From: Chamaea fasciata
Lineage: Eukaryota > Chordata > Aves > Passeriformes > Sylviidae
Assembly (NCBI GenBank): GCA_029207755.1
Contig: JARCOQ010000002.1
Location: 10,369,156-10,433,155 of the forward strand
Length of the DNA stretch: 64,000 nt
Direction of reading: 5' to 3'
This document shows, in pieces, positions 13,011 to 27,041 of the stretch (its first letter is position 1; each line of letters starts with the position of its first letter). Below the pieces are notes generated by a model. That model searched no databases, was not told where the DNA came from, and worked only from the letters and a program-made list of their open reading frames with translations. The translations under genes and the position numbers were made by a program.

Positions 13011-16000
13011 TGGAAGCAACGTTTTTTAGGGCAAAAATAAATAAATTAAATGCTGATGTCTTCATTATTCCCCATTCCTAAGGGGATGTGCTCCACTCTT
13101 TATCTGCTCACATCATGGAGGGGCTGGCAGTGTCTCTGCTGTGTCCCCACAGTTCCATGTCAGATAAATCCAATCACCGAGCCTGGGGTGACGGCTGCAG
13201 GCCCACGGCACAGAGCTGTGTGTGGGCAGTGCTGACCCAGGGCTCACCTTTGGCTGAGATGCACCCCATTATTTTTAGTGTGGGCACACTGTTAACCTCT
13301 TGGCCAAGCCTTGTGACTCAGCCATTGCATTTTCCCAGTCCACTGCAGCTCTGGAGACCTGCACAGGAGCCTTGTGTAGGTGGGAAGTTTTGGGGAGTGA
13401 AGGGTGGCTGCCACCAGAAATAGCAGGGTCAGAGGAGGAAGAGCACATTAATTTTTTCAGTCCCATTCTGTGAATAGAGAATAACTTAAAAAAAAGTTGT
13501 CAAGCAAGGGGTTTTATTTTGTTTTCATGCCCATATCAGGAACAACTTGCTGGAGAATCATTCCTGATATTTGTTTGGGCACTTGATGTTTAAGGCTTGA
13601 GGGGTGAGGCTGTCCAGCAGCATGGGAACTGCAGGGACAGCATGGCCTCACAGGGAGGGCTCAGTGCTGGTGACAGGCAGGCACTGATTCAAAGCTCCCT
13701 TGCAGATAGAAGCTAAGAGGTTATTTCCAGTTCTGTGCTGTCTCACAACTGTGAGAGCTGAGGTGCTGATACCCTCAGAGGTACATCATCTGAGGAGAAC
13801 ATGGACAAACATGAGATATACCCTTAATGTCGACCACCACCATTTTGTAGGATTCTGCAGCAAAACTTGTGTCACCTGACGTTACAATTTACACCCAAGA
13901 TACAGGGACAGCGATACTTCCAAGGAGTGCCATATGACTTATTTAAAGTGTTTGACAGGCTTTGGAGCTAAATCCAGAGCCCTCTCTTTCAAACATCCCC
14001 TTTGACTTTGCAGAGCTTGGAGTCAGCCCTGGAGACCCTCTGAGTGGAAGTGCTGCTGAAGATGATTACTTCTTTCAGAGAGCAAGGCAATACCTGCTGA
14101 CACATTGTTTTGCCTGCAAAGAATTAAAAACTCAGCGACTGAATTCTGCATAAATATTCCAGTCAGACTTCAAGAGAGAATGTGAGTGGTAAAAATACAC
14201 CCACAATCTCAGGCTCCGTGTTCAGCAAAGGCGCTGGGCCAGAGCTTTGGCTTTGCTGAGTCCACGTTTGTTGAAGCAGAGTGGGAAACTGGCTATGACT
14301 TCCTAACCCTGTGACTGGCTGCCAGCCCACACCAGGCTGGGGAAGCTGTGGAGCTGCTCTTGTAACAGCGTGTCCAAGGCCATAGTCCCAATTCATGCAG
14401 ATGGTATAACCTGGGCACTCCCCTCGCCCTTCCTTCCCTTTCTTGTCTCTGCCTCCCCTGCTGACATGGGCCTTGGAGCAGACGTGGCAAAGGAGCAGCA
14501 GAGCAGTCTGAAGGAACATTTCAGTGCTGGCAATCAATCATGCATGCAGGTAGCACAGCTTTTCTCTTTTACCTCAGCCCCTCTTAGGCAATGCAGAGAA
14601 TGTGCCCAGGATTTACGAGGCTTGTGCTGAATGCAGCCAGCATCACTGCCTGCTACATTTTTCCACCTCGGTGCACCAGTATGCTGCTTAATAGACCTCT
14701 GGCATAATGTGCAACCCTACCCAGCTCTGTACCTTAGAGCTAAAAATGAGGAGACAGGAAGAGATAAACAACAGAGCTGTTTTTCATGCTGCACAAAGGG
14801 AAATTACACAGGAAGTAAGTCACCTCCTGAAGAGACTAGACACAAGAGGAGTTATCTTTCTCCGTTAAATTAAAAAGAATGATTAAATGCCAGATAGTTC
14901 AAGCACTTTGGGCAGATACTGCATAAGCACTTTTCTTGCTAAGAAAGTAACCATGTAAGTTACTGACTGACTTTAAAACAACTGAGAAACTGTAGTTGTA
15001 AAAAATCACTGTTGCTAATTTACCTTCTGGCAGGTGTATGAACCACTTTTGGCTCCAAGCAGCACTTCATGCAGTACTACAATACTGCAGCTTGTAAAGA
15101 GCACCTGAACATGTGAGGACATGGTCTGGGTTGCTCCATACTTGACTGCTGAACTTGAATGGCCCTCACAAAAGCCTCACATATTGAACAAAGAACTGTG
15201 AAACCCAGCCCCAGATGAATGCCTAGTCTGCTGTCTCTTTTGGCTTTGCAAAGGTATGCAACACTGGATTCACATAAACTGCCTGAAGCTGGGGACACTG
15301 GAGCAAGGTATCCTCGAATCTCTTATCACATCCAGCATCTCTTTGGCATTTCTTGTTAGCTAGGTCAATACACCTGCCAGAGGAAATCCTTTTTTCCTGC
15401 TGTCTCAACACTCACTCTGTTCTGTCTCAGTCACAGAAGGTAAAATAAACCAGAATGGCCCCTCCAAAGTGTTAGAGAGTTTTCAGCACAGCCTACGTAG
15501 CAAAAATCTCCATATCAGATCTTGTACGCAAGGAAAGATTTTTTTCATCTTTCTATTTTTGTCCTTTTTACTTCACACCAGCTAGCACATTACTCATATT
15601 TAAAGGAAAAGTACAGGGTTTTTTTTAAAGACTGTCCCATCCCAGTCTGTATGAAAACCTTTCCATTCATCTCAGCAGATGTTGGCAAGTTGTAAAACTG
15701 AGTGCTGAAGGACAGTCCCATAGGGAAAGGGATTCATCCCGTTTCTAAGCTCTCTGATTCTGGGATTTAGCAATTTTCTCTTCATGAAGATTTGCCTCCA
15801 CCAAGAAATATGTGCAAAGTGTTTGTAACTGGGGTTTAATTGGAACTGATCATACAAAAACTTTCCCTAAAACCCTAGTTTCCTCATAAAGAGGGAAAAA
15901 TTCCTTCAGCCAAATAAAACTGTCTGCACAGAGACCTGGCACAGTATTGCTACCCCACGCTGGCCATTTCTTGTGATCAAGATTTAGGTAACACCTACAG

Positions 16001-17300
16001 ACCGTTCAGCTCCCCCAGCAGCAGGAAAATTGGGGGAACTTCCTTGTAGTCTCCTGCTCTTTCAAACTCTCAGCATTACGAAAAAAGTCTCTGAGTCAGT
16101 GGAACTGTAGTAAAAATAAAGTAGTGGTGTGTGAACCTCTCTCTCTCTGGTGGGCCAGGCTGGAGAGAGAAGCAAAAAAACTTTGTTATTCAGATCAGCT
16201 GTTTGTCTTTGGTTACTGCTGACTGCAGCTTGAGGGCGGTAGGGGAAGGAGAACAGCACAACCTGTCATTTGCAGCTCGTATCAAAAGTTGACCAAGCCA
16301 ATGCAGCTTCTTTCCCCCCCACCCTTATAAATGATAGTGATAACTGCTATGGGATAGGATAGGAAGAGATCAAACTTGGTTTTATACCTTGCTTAGACTT
16401 CTAGTTGCCCGTATATACTTTGCGACTCAGGTCCTAACAACGTGATGGGCTATCTATAACCCTTTTTAAAAATAATCTTTGAAGGATGAGCGGGACAGAA
16501 AGCCCCCATATCTTTTAGAGACCAGCCCTAAAAGAAGAATCCTTCTAAATCCATCTATTCCAGTCAATAAGGCTTGGCTCAGCCACTATGTCTACTATTC
16601 CAGACCTTAAAAGATAATTTATAACAGAACTTTGAATGTTTCCTGGCTCAATGCATTTTTTAATATACTGGATCATTTGCATTAGTGTCTCTGTTCACCT
16701 TATATTTCATGAGTAAGTAAATTGTGGAAGGTTAACCTCTTCTATAAAAAAAATAGGACTTTATGTGGAAGTCAATATTGGCACTGTCTGGAGAAGAACT
16801 CTGTCTCAGCTGTCAGGATGAATGTTTTGTCTGGCCTTCATTGCAATTCTTTTGGTTTTACTCAGTCTTTCTTTCCTTTTTTTTTTTTTTTTTTTCTTTT
16901 TTTTTTTTTCTTCCCTAAAGCTAAAAAAAGAAATTTAATAAACTAACATTAGCATCAAATTCTCTAAATTGCCAAGTCATACTCTGGCTAGCTTTTCCCC
17001 CGTGCTGTGCACTGTGGTGAACATTTATGCTTACACCACGTCCCTTCTTGAGTAATTTATAGCATTTAAAAGCTTAGCTGATCTTGTGGGCTGCTTGGTT
17101 CCTTGGTGCTTAAGTGGACTCTTGGCTCTGAGGCAGTGGCTCCAGGTCTAGCAGGCAGCAGTGCCCCCTCAGTTTTGATTGCTCCCCTACTCATCCAAGG
17201 ACATAACCAGCAGTATGAAAGATTTCTCCCAAGACTGATGCACACAATTAACTGAATTACTTCAACAGGGTGTGGATAGGATAGATTTAAAGTGGAACCT

Positions 17301-17415
17301 GTTACTGTGCCAGTGGCTGGATGAGGTTCCTGCTGTGCCAGTCACAGGGGAAGAGAATCCTTCTCTGCCAGTTCTCGGTGAAGAAGTTCTTGCTGTGACA
17401 GCAGATCCAGCTCAC
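17301..17415 (+). repeat. Degenerate 30-bp tandem repeat (about 3.8 copies)
   Basis: Units begin near 17301, 17331, 17361 and 17391, each with a CTGTGCCAGT-like start and a GAAGA..TTC-like end. The 30-bp period keeps the reading frame, so a 60-codon open frame on the plus strand shows a 10-residue periodicity (AVPVTGEENP, SLPVLGEEVL). The unit is not recognised as a known family. Confidence 0.75.
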
Positions 17416-18532
17416 ACGCTTGATATAATGTCCTCAATTACCATATCTTTGTAATTATCATCCCTGTCTGATAAGTCTTGTGGAAACTATCAGATCTTGA
17501 GTAGAGGATCTAGGAGACTTGTAAGAATATAATGTCTTGAATTGATCTGTCTGTTTAATGTTTCATCACTCTGCCACTGATTGATCATTCTTTGAATAAA
17601 ATGATAGCATAGCTGTATGCCAACACTTGTGATTCATTTTCACTTAGCTAATCAAAATGTTGTTTCACAAGACCCTGATGATGTTCAGGATGCCTTTTAG
17701 GAGGTATTACCTTATACCAGGCTGGCTGACTCAGGTGGTCTTTTTCTTATAATATTACCAGACCAAGGCCCATGATTTATGAGGCATGTTTTCCTCTAGC
17801 AAGTTCCTACGAGGGTGCAGAATGGTTTGATTAAAAAGTTTATCAGGTAGAGATAAATCATAGTAAATATGATTTTTTTTTTTTTAGTTGAAGGAACTGC
17901 AACATCCCCACGTATCCTGGGTCTATAACTGAACATTTTCTCTTTTTACGTGAAACTTAAGGATTATCTGAAGATTTCTGCCAGGTCTGTGCAGATCACC
18001 CATCCATCGTTAGCTAGACAAGCCAAGCATCTGTTTTCACTCTATCTCATGCTGAAACCATAATGCTAAGACTCAGACACTAGTTTTTAGGAGGGCTTCT
18101 TTTAGCAATGTGAAAAAATGCAAAGAAAACTTCTTGCTGCTTCTGTAGTCATGAACTGTGTTCATGTTTGTAGCTGAGCTTTGAAAGCATGCACCCATCA
18201 GCCGGGGAAGTGACTCTTACCTTTTTATTAATGCTAGTTTTCTTTTTACTGCTGTAATCCTGATGAGTTAAACAGTGTAATACAGTTTGATGTTTGCTGT
18301 AGCAATGAAGTGGTAAGTAAAAATCACCTCTAGGAAGAATTAAGCACTGAAGTAGAATGAAGCAGTGAGTCAGGATACTCTAATGTAGTTAAGAGACTGT
18401 AGTTTTCAGACTACAGTTGTAGGCAAGTATTTCGTAGGCCTTAGGGACACCGGTGAGTTTTACCCAGAAAACAAAGCCTTTTCCCACAGGTTTATGTCTG
18501 GTATAATTATGTCCTAAAGTTCTGGCTTTTTT

Positions 18533-18536
<4 letters not shown>

Positions 18537-18582
<46 letters not shown>
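18537..18582 (+). repeat. Poly(T) tract, 46 bases
   Basis: An uninterrupted run of 46 T in intergenic sequence. True length may differ in the genome because such runs are error-prone in sequencing. Confidence 0.97.
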
Positions 18583-18587
<5 letters not shown>

Positions 18588-21500
18588 TCTGTAAGCCTCA
18601 GTAGCAGCAGCACTGGAAAAAAATTGCTCTATAGCAGTGAACACTGTCTGCCTACAGCAAAGGCAAAGTTCATAAAGGACACTGAAAGCGCAGAGCCCCT
18701 GTTAACCTTCTGAGAAGGAAGGTGTGTTTGTACACACCGAGAAAGCAATCTTTTTTTTTGCCTTAGGTCTTTGTACAGTCTCCTATGATTTCCTTCTAAA
18801 GAGAGAAGACACCACTGTAGTCATTTCGTAACTATCATCAGTTTTAAAAAGGCTGTAGAAGCATCTGGCAGGGCCTGAATTGTGATTCATCATGTCAGCC
18901 ACCACTTTGCCCATTATTTTTTAAGAATTGAGTTAAACAGCCTCTCAAACACTGACATGCTGGATAAAAGCCTGACTCAATGGCTGCTGGCTGGAATGAC
19001 CACTGGAGAATGTCCTGCAAAGTGATCAATAATCCATATCAATTTTTTGGGTTTTGGGTATTGGGGTTTATTTTTGTGTGTGTTGATTTTCTGGTTTGTT
19101 TGCTTGCTTTCATATTTTTTTTTTCTTATTAGCAGTGTAAATATTTAGTTAGAGAAAACCAGCATTTCTCTAAGTCCAGGGATTTGCCTGTATTTTCAAG
19201 TGTGATTTCAAATATTTAATGCCTCTCTCACAGACCATTATGTCAGACTTCTAACCACTTGCCTTTGCTCTATACAACATTGATGGCCCTTTGAGTTAGT
19301 GATGCTTGTGCAATTCCAGATGAGAGCTCCCAGTGCTCACGTGGTACCACTTCTTCCTGATTAAGCAGAACAAGTGAGCACCTGATTGACTTTTACCATA
19401 AATGCTGACTTTCTGCAGCCAAAGGGGAGAGGGGGGGAAAAGAATCTTTTGATAGTGCTTAAAGCACACAGGCCATTTTCAGCAAGGATTTCCATTTCAA
19501 GAGATTTGTTAGTGTAGTCCTGGATTAGTGCATGCATCGAAGGCTGTACTTAGGAAGATTTTCATCCTTTGAGGCACACACATACCAAAGCTCTTTGTTG
19601 TTCTGAATCCATGATTATGTGCTGAATAATGAATATTTTTAAAAGCCTTATGCAGCCACACTGTGATACCTTGACAATTTCAGCCAGTCTCCTCTCTCCC
19701 TTTTTTTTTTCTTTTTCTTTTTTTTTTTTTTGTCATTTGCTAACATAAAACTTTCAGCAAAGACTTTTAGCAATTTAGAAGTTTTTCAGTGCCAGGCAAC
19801 CGAATTGCTGAGATGCTGATTTAAAAAAAAAGTGAAAGGTATCTTATGTTGATTTTGTTTTAGAACAAGCTGACAAGCTGCAATTGAGGTTAATTGACCT
19901 TTATAATGGATACACAGGACAGTACTAAAGCTGTATACATAAACTGCAAGTTTATTTGATAGCAAATTGTGTTAATTGACATTCATTGTGCATTCTTTCT
20001 GTTGTTTATTGCTAGTTGCTCATGTGAATAGTTTGTTGATATTATAGATAGGACAAACATTTGCTTCAGATAAATAGGATTTTCAGTTGAATAGGTTTTA
20101 ATTAAATGATCCCCTGTATTCAATTTTGAAACTATGAAGTACTTACAGTATGTACCTAAACCTCTTATCTAGGATCCTATATTGTTGAATCATGTCTCAC
20201 ACAAATTTGTTTATTTTTGTCAAATAATGCCTAATTCTTCTGCCATTTGGACAAGATTTAGGTCTTTTGCCAGAGGAAGAAACAAAATTACAGTGTTGGA
20301 GAGACCAAATTCATGCAAGACTTATAGGTGACTAGTCTGCATATGCTCATGCACAGCTCCTGTTCTGCTGGACCCTCAGCCATCGTTTTATGCTCACAGA
20401 CCTCACTAAACAGCTGTAGGGCTGACCCATTTAGCTATAGTCTTTGTGCTTTTCAAAACATACAAAGTTTCTCATACCTTCACTAACTGTTAAATTTATC
20501 TACAAATTGAGTTGAAACCAGTCAATTTTCCCTTTTTTTTTTTTCCTCTAACAGAATGAAACTGTAGCTGACAAAGTCACTGATCACACAGCCCTTTCCA
20601 CTGATGATGGCTTTCCCTCCACTCTGCAAACAAAATGAAAAAGCAGCCCCTCCAAAGCCTTTTCTAGGTCATAAAGCATGTTTTTCTTAACCAAGTTAAA
20701 TAAGAAAAAAGACTGCTATTACATTTTGTCTGAAAACTAAAGCATAACTAAGACAGGTAGATGGCCTGCAGGCATGTACATACAATTGAGTGGTGCACAG
20801 CTATTAGTTAGCTGTTAACATCTTTTAGCTCTTTCTGATACTTCAGCACTCTCTTTAAATAGCCATGTAGCTCAAAACATCAATAAGGAAGTATTTGCTT
20901 TATATTTTTACCAAAGAGACATTTAAAGAGAAATAACTGTTCTTGGGTAAGTTACATTTTATTTTAATATGCCCATGTAAATAATGACAGTCATTCACCT
21001 CTTATGTTGAAGATGAGTGCAAACTTAGGAGGCAAAGTAGTTAGGTAATAATATACAGAGAGATTTCTTTAAAAGAGTGCAAGTTCCTTGGGTTTGCTGT
21101 ATTCATTTTTCTCTAAAGTGTTTTTTTCCTCACATGAGTGGCTTTCTATTTCCACTTCTTTTACATTTGCAGTCTCTAAAGTCTAAGGTTATTGCCAACA
21201 GTATTTTGAGAAGTGCCTTCCCTGGAGGATTTGTTTTTTTGACAGGCAGCAAGGAACTGCTCTCAAATAAGATGGTGAACATTTTAGAGAGACTTGTGAT
21301 ATTATGTGCATCACAGGCATAAAGACCTTGTTTCTTATCAAAGAGAAGTGGCAAAAGGCTGGAGCCTGATTTTTCAGCTCTGGCTGAGCTAACCAGCTGC
21401 AGGAGCAGTCACTGAGACCTGCCCTGGGTACTGGGTATCAGAGCAAAGCAGGTCAGTGTTGTCTGGATGAAATGTTTCAGAAGATGGGAATAGAAGCAGC

Positions 21501-22478
21501 ACAGGCTGTCTGTCCTGGTGGCAGAGTTTACACTGCATGCAAACTCCACCCCGAGTCACTGAGTAACCCTCAATACTTTCATATTTGTTTGCATTCAGGG
21601 TATCTACGATTCACACAGTTTGGTTCCCTCTGCAGGAAGGCTGAGGCTTGGGAATGATTCAGGTAGAAGCCCTCCCGTGCCCTCCCTCCCTCAGCCATAT
21701 GGGCATGAGTGGTAGCCAGAGGGTGTCAACCAGCTTGGCCACAGTCTGTCAGAATTACCTGATGGCCCTGCACAGTCCTGACCACTAGTCTCCATGTCCT
21801 AGTGCTGAGTTGCACAACCTTTGATGTTCCACCCTAAAAACCTGTGTGTGGGACACAGCACAAGAGGTCCTCCAGAGAAATATTCTGGATTGACCTGGGG
21901 AAAGGGCTTTGGGAGCTGAGGACATGTGTGCTCTGCCCAGGAAATATGCACTTTGTGGGACACTGGCTAGGCTTAAATTAAGCAGCCAAGGTATGTGAAC
22001 TGTTAAGGAACACCACTTGCCCTCCAGCCCTCTTGTCCTTCATTTGTATATGACTTCTTGGCACAGGCAGATTTTCTGTGCTCTTGCTGTCAGCAGACAG
22101 TTCTCATGCCTAGCAGAGATTTCTGAGCATGTCAGACCTAATTCTGCCGAGCCACAAAATATAAAATGATCCTCTCAGACCCCCTCTTAGCCGATCATAG
22201 ACCTCCTCCCACCTGTGTCCTCCTTCTAGCAAATAGGCATTTCCCTGAATACATAATTCATGTTCATTGCAATGACTGCTCTTTATGCATACATGGTGCA
22301 ACTCTGTAGATTCAACAGCTGTGTTTCCCTGAATTTATTAGAGTTCTCCAACCCCTTTTGCCCATGTGTCTGTAGTGTCATTTGTTGGCCTTTCCTAACC
22401 AGGAGAAAATAGAAAGTTTGAAACTACTTCTATTGGTTTTGCAGTGAACAGACCAGCCCTTCCTCTAGGATCAGTTAG

Positions 22479-22990
22479 TCATAGAATCATAGAATTGTAG
22501 AACCATAGAATGCTCTGGGTTGAAAGGAACCTTACAGATCATCTATTCCAATCCCCTGCCATGGCCAGGGACACTTTTCAGAGGACCAGGTTGCTCAGAG
22601 CTCTATCCAACCTGGCTTTAAACACTTCCAGGGATGGGGCATCCTCAACTTCTCCGAGAAACCTGTTCCAGAGCCTCACCACCCTCAGTGCAAATAATTT
22701 TTTCCTAATCTCTAATGCAAACCTACTTTCAGTTTGAAGCCATTCACCCTTGTCCTGTCACTCCAGGCCCTTGTAAATAGTCTCTTTTCATCTTTCCTTT
22801 GGGCTCCATTCAGCTACTAAAAGGCTGCAATTAGATCACCTCAAAGCCGTCTCTTTACCAGGCTGAACAATCCCAATTCTCTCAGCCTTTCTTCATGGCA
22901 GAGCTGCTCCATCCCTCTGATCACGTTGGTAGCCTTCTCTGAACTGGCTCCAAAAATTCCTTCCTGTGCTGGGAATCCCAAAAGTGGGTT
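22479..22990 (-). mobile_element. CR1 LINE, 5'-truncated 3' end
   Basis: It begins at the left with the avian CR1 3' terminus in antisense (repeated ATAGAATCATAGAAT, 22480-22510). It continues through the 'CCCTGCCATGGCCAGGGACAC' block, the 'TTCCAGGGATGGGGCATCC' block, 'AACCTGTTCCAGAGCCTCACC' and 'AGGCTGAACAATCCCAA'. This is the standard 5'-truncated CR1 structure; the right edge is estimated. It lies 3' of SAMSN1 in intergenic DNA. Only a degraded reading frame of the polyprotein's end is left. Confidence 0.9.
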
Positions 22991-25900
22991 CAGTTTAAGG
23001 TCCTGCAGAAAGGATTCCAGCCTGTGCCTGTAGCAAGGATTCCTGCCTGTTTCAGTCCTCTGGCCAATCCTCAGGAAATCACAGGCAGATGAAGAGCTGC
23101 AGGCAGGTGGTTTCATCAGGTAGTGCAGGGGACACAGAAACTGAATGCTCCATACAGCCATTTACAGCCTCCTCCACATTCTCCTCAGTTGTAGGCAAAA
23201 ATCTGCTCGTTGCCTACCAGGAACTGAGGATCAGGGACACAAATGAATGTCTCATGCAGGAACTGTTAAACCAAAGGGATATACTTGTACAATCCTATAT
23301 CACCTATTCCTGGACCTGCACAGAGTGTCACTGCACAAAGCAGTACTACAACATATGCAGCCAGCAGACAGAGCATGATGCAAATAATCTATTCAGAAGC
23401 TAACATAGCCCAAAACCTTGCCTTTGAGCTGTGAAAAAGGCAGAGTGTTTGCCATGCTGTTGCTAGACATGTTGAGACTGCTTCTCTCTGACATGACAAA
23501 AGGCTCAGGCATCTGTGACACCATGACTCAGTTGCACAACTGCTATCAAAGCTGCCTTAGGACAGATACCAAGCTGCCACTGTGACCCAAGGCACTGGGT
23601 CAGTCTGTGGCACATCTTCCCTTACCTGTTGACCACAGATCTGTGGGTGTTTGCGTGGGCAGTAAGAACTGTACTGGTCTTGATGGAAAAGATGATTTCC
23701 AGGCAAGGGGCAGGTTGTGCTCACCCTGTGAACACTGGCCTGTCTGTTTCACAGCACCCATTTATTCTTTCAATATTGCCTTGTTTTCTGTGCACCAGCC
23801 TTCTTTACAAACAGATCTACCAGCACGATGCAGCTCCATGACAATGCCAGAAATTATTTCAATTGCCGGTATATGGGAGAAAATGCCATGGTATAAAGGC
23901 ACCCTTTCTGTCACAGCTGATGAGCTGTGGGCTTCTGCACATCACCGACCAGACACTCAGGGCTAGAACTGGTGAGGTAGGAGATAGAAAGCTGAGTGGT
24001 AAGGTGGGTGGAAAATTGGCTGGGCTCAGGGTTGTGTGAGTGCTGTGAAACAGACAGGCCGGTTTGTAGCTGGCAGCCTGCAGTTGGTTGACCCCTCAGA
24101 GATTAGTCTTCTCCAGATATTCCGCAGAACTGCCCACATTCTTCTTTATGCTTCCTGTGCTCATGGGCACCTCTGCAAAATGAAAGCAAACCCCTCCTTG
24201 TTGGTAGCCCCTACACTGCTGCATTCACGCACTCTGACTTTTAGAAGTATTGTTACAAATTCTGGAGAGCAGGATGCTGCCTCCCGGGATCTGCAGGCTA
24301 GTCCACATGAATCATAGGGCTGTGGCCTGGCACTCAGCTCATCTCTTTCGTGGTAGAGCAGCCCTCTTTTAATGTAATGCCAGCTGTAGATGGCAGTCAC
24401 ATGGGGCTGAGCATGGGGCAGCACTGTTAAACACTGCTAACTTCAACCAGAGATGGTTGTACTTTGGAAAAGGAGGAGGCCTGACACCACCTGAACACCA
24501 ACTCTGAGTTGTGGCTTTCTGCTGTGGGCACCAGCAGCAGCAGCAGCAGCACACATGTCAGTAGTCAACCCTGCGGAAGTTTGCTGCACCTGCACTACGG
24601 CCCCTGCAGCCAGGAAATCCCCACTGCCTAAAGGCTAAAAAGGGCTGCCCTCGCTAGCTTTGCCTCTGTTGTTACTGACTGGTTTTGCATCTCTTTGTAA
24701 CTGCAGGAAACAGGCTCCAAATAACAGACTTGCAAATGTTTTAATTCTCCTTAAATGCAGAGGACGATAAATAAAATGAAAAGGGATGTGACACTCTTGA
24801 GCAAGTGACAGAGGAACAGAACCTCTACTCCTTTCTTCGCTTCCCTATCTCAGGGACATTTTAAGGATTACTTGAAAGTCACTCAGATCTCCACCAGACT
24901 TTTTCCAAGAGTTCCTAGAATAACCTTTTATTCAGATTTCTCAGCACTTAAACCAGTTGGAAAAATGCTTCTGCTATGTCAAGCAGTTTAATCCATAATC
25001 CATGTAATTAACGAGACCACCAAGAGAGAAAAGCAAGTTTGGTCTGTGTTTTGTAGGAAACACATTTTTTTCTTTGTGGCACAAAATTTCCTCATTCTTT
25101 TTCTCAGAACAGTGTGAGAGAGCAGAAGTGTCTCAATTTGAGATCTAATCTGCTCTTCCTTCACAGGAAGCTATAAAAGTCTCAAACAAGCTTTCAGTTG
25201 ATGTATTTTCCTAACTAAGAAGCCCTTTGGACAAAGCCTTACTGCTCAGAGATCAGAGCTGTTGCAGCTCATGCCCTTTGTTCCCAACTACTTAACCTTA
25301 CACCTGTATCCCCTTGCCATCAGCCCAACAGGCAGAGTTTAATACCTGTAAAATATAGCAGCTGTTGGGTATTTTGCTCTGCTGAAAGCTTTGCCTGTCT
25401 CACTGCAAGTGGCTAGGGAGGCCTAGTTTCATTTGCAAACCTGTGCAAATTAACATTTCTCAGTGTATTTATATCAGGGCACAGCTCTGGTCTCTGTGGT
25501 TGTTAGTCCTTGGCCCAGCTAACATAGCTGCTTCTTGACAGGCACAATCATATTTAAGCTCACCTCAACATACTTTTACAGGTTCAGCAATTTTGCAGAT
25601 GTCTTCAGAACCGGAAGACCAAGTGCCTCTGCCACAAAAGCCAAAAGATAAGCCTCTCTGAGAGGAATTCAAGCTGAATTTAGTCCTCCTCTAGCATGAA
25701 GAGATGATAGAAGTCAATTCAAACCCATTCTTCCAGAAGTTAAGTAATGTCAGTACTGCATGTCACAATACACCACTGGCAGGAAAAGCATTAAGAAACA
25801 AATATAGCTGTTTGATATGAGCTCTCACATCCTTCGACCCTCCAAGGGTTCTGCATCTCCACCACATCTGGAAGTGTGGGGTCATGCTAAATGATGACAC

Positions 25901-26479
25901 TTGTTGCTGTTTTGAAAAGTAAGTTAAAATCAGAAACAAATCATAGTAGCTCCTTTTCTGGTATATTTTTCTCTAAAAAGAGTTTATTTGTTCCAAATCT
26001 TTGAAATCTTGTTAATGCAATTTTCTAAAGTTGCAATTTTTATACTACAGCCTTCAAAGCAGATTTGTGTATTAGGAGTGTGGCAGCAGTAGTCTTTTGA
26101 GAAGTCATGAAAAGTACAGAAAACACTTACATTGAGGAAAAGAAAAAAAAAAAGGAAGAAAAGGTTTCCATTTGTTTATAGCTTCTTCAGAAATACTCTT
26201 TTTGGGGAAGAACTTTTTGTGTTTCATCTCTTCTGAAGGTGATTTTCTTTCAAGTTGTCAGCAATACGTAGAAACTTTTTAGCATGAATGCAAAATCCTT
26301 AAATTATGAAAATTGTGTGACTAATGACTAAGCAAAAAGTCTCTCTATTGATTTGATACACAGATTCTTAGGGATGCTAAAAATGCTCAGTGGAATTACC
26401 ATTTACTGTGTTAGTCTTAGAAGAGAGCAGTGTGTGAAATGTAATAACCATATTAAAAATCAAGTATTTTTAAAGGGCT
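22991..26479. other. Intergenic 3' of SAMSN1, no supported gene
   Basis: A moderately GC-rich stretch at 23000-24650 with several short open frames on both strands, none recognised, then AT-rich sequence to the presumed SAMSN1 3' end. Only the CAG6 repeat stands out. Confidence 0.5.
24532..24549 (+). repeat. (CAG)6 triplet repeat
   Basis: Six pure CAG units in intergenic sequence; short and outside any recognised exon. Confidence 0.9.
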
Positions 26480-26495
26480 TAAACACATGATTATG

Positions 26496-26501
26496 TTTAT
26501 T
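26496..26501 (-). terminator. Candidate poly(A) signal AATAAA, distal site
   Basis: A canonical AATAAA on the minus strand about 1.0 kb past the SAMSN1 stop, followed on that strand by T-rich sequence that could act as the downstream element. Confidence 0.35.
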
Positions 26502-27035
26502 ATTGAAGGAAATACTCTAAAATAAAACAGGCAGTTAAAATGTGTATTCCAGTGTGAAATATATTGGGAAAAGACAATAAAATCTCATATGAAAGACAGT
26601 CAGGTACAATAACTATGTTAGCTTCCGAGTTCTGTATGCAAACAAATATTCTATAAACAAACTTCACACCACACACAAAAGGCAGCATCTTCACAAAACG
26701 TTATCATAAAAGCATAGCACTGATCCTGGTGATTTTTTTCTCTGAGTTTGAATTCCCTGTATAATGCTTGGGACAAATGAGAATAGGTCTGAAAAGAACC
26801 ATAAAAAAATTGCCACTGCAGAAACCATTTGGATGGCTCTGTTCTTCCATAAGGTAAGGACCACAGAGAGCTGAATTCAAATTCACCCTACAGTTCTCTC
26901 ATGTCTCCAGGAAAGGTACAGGAAATGACAGACTACTTTAGAGGTCATTTTGGAGGCAAGTGGTGTGAAACAGCTTTAATATTAGTGAGAATTGGCTTGG
27001 TGCTTTTCAAAGTAGGGTGTGACTCTATCCACCTT

Positions 27036-27041
27036 TTTATT
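27036..27041 (-). terminator. Candidate poly(A) signal AATAAA, proximal/middle site
   Basis: A canonical AATAAA on the minus strand about 465 nt past the SAMSN1 stop. Another AATAAA lies at 27221-27216. Choice between them cannot be made from sequence alone. Confidence 0.35.

Larger units (their letters stand above)
13011..22478. other. Intergenic, no supported gene
   Basis: It holds the 30-bp minisatellite, a 46-T run and other T-rich tracts (16879-16910, 19701-19731). An AT-rich complex-sequence block at about 19840-20130 has the texture of a conserved non-coding element. No exon pattern was recognised. Confidence 0.55.

Noticed and set aside
1..26000. Exons of the expected neighbour HSPA13
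   Set aside because: None of its HSP70-type ATPase motifs appears in any frame; the gene must lie outside the window.
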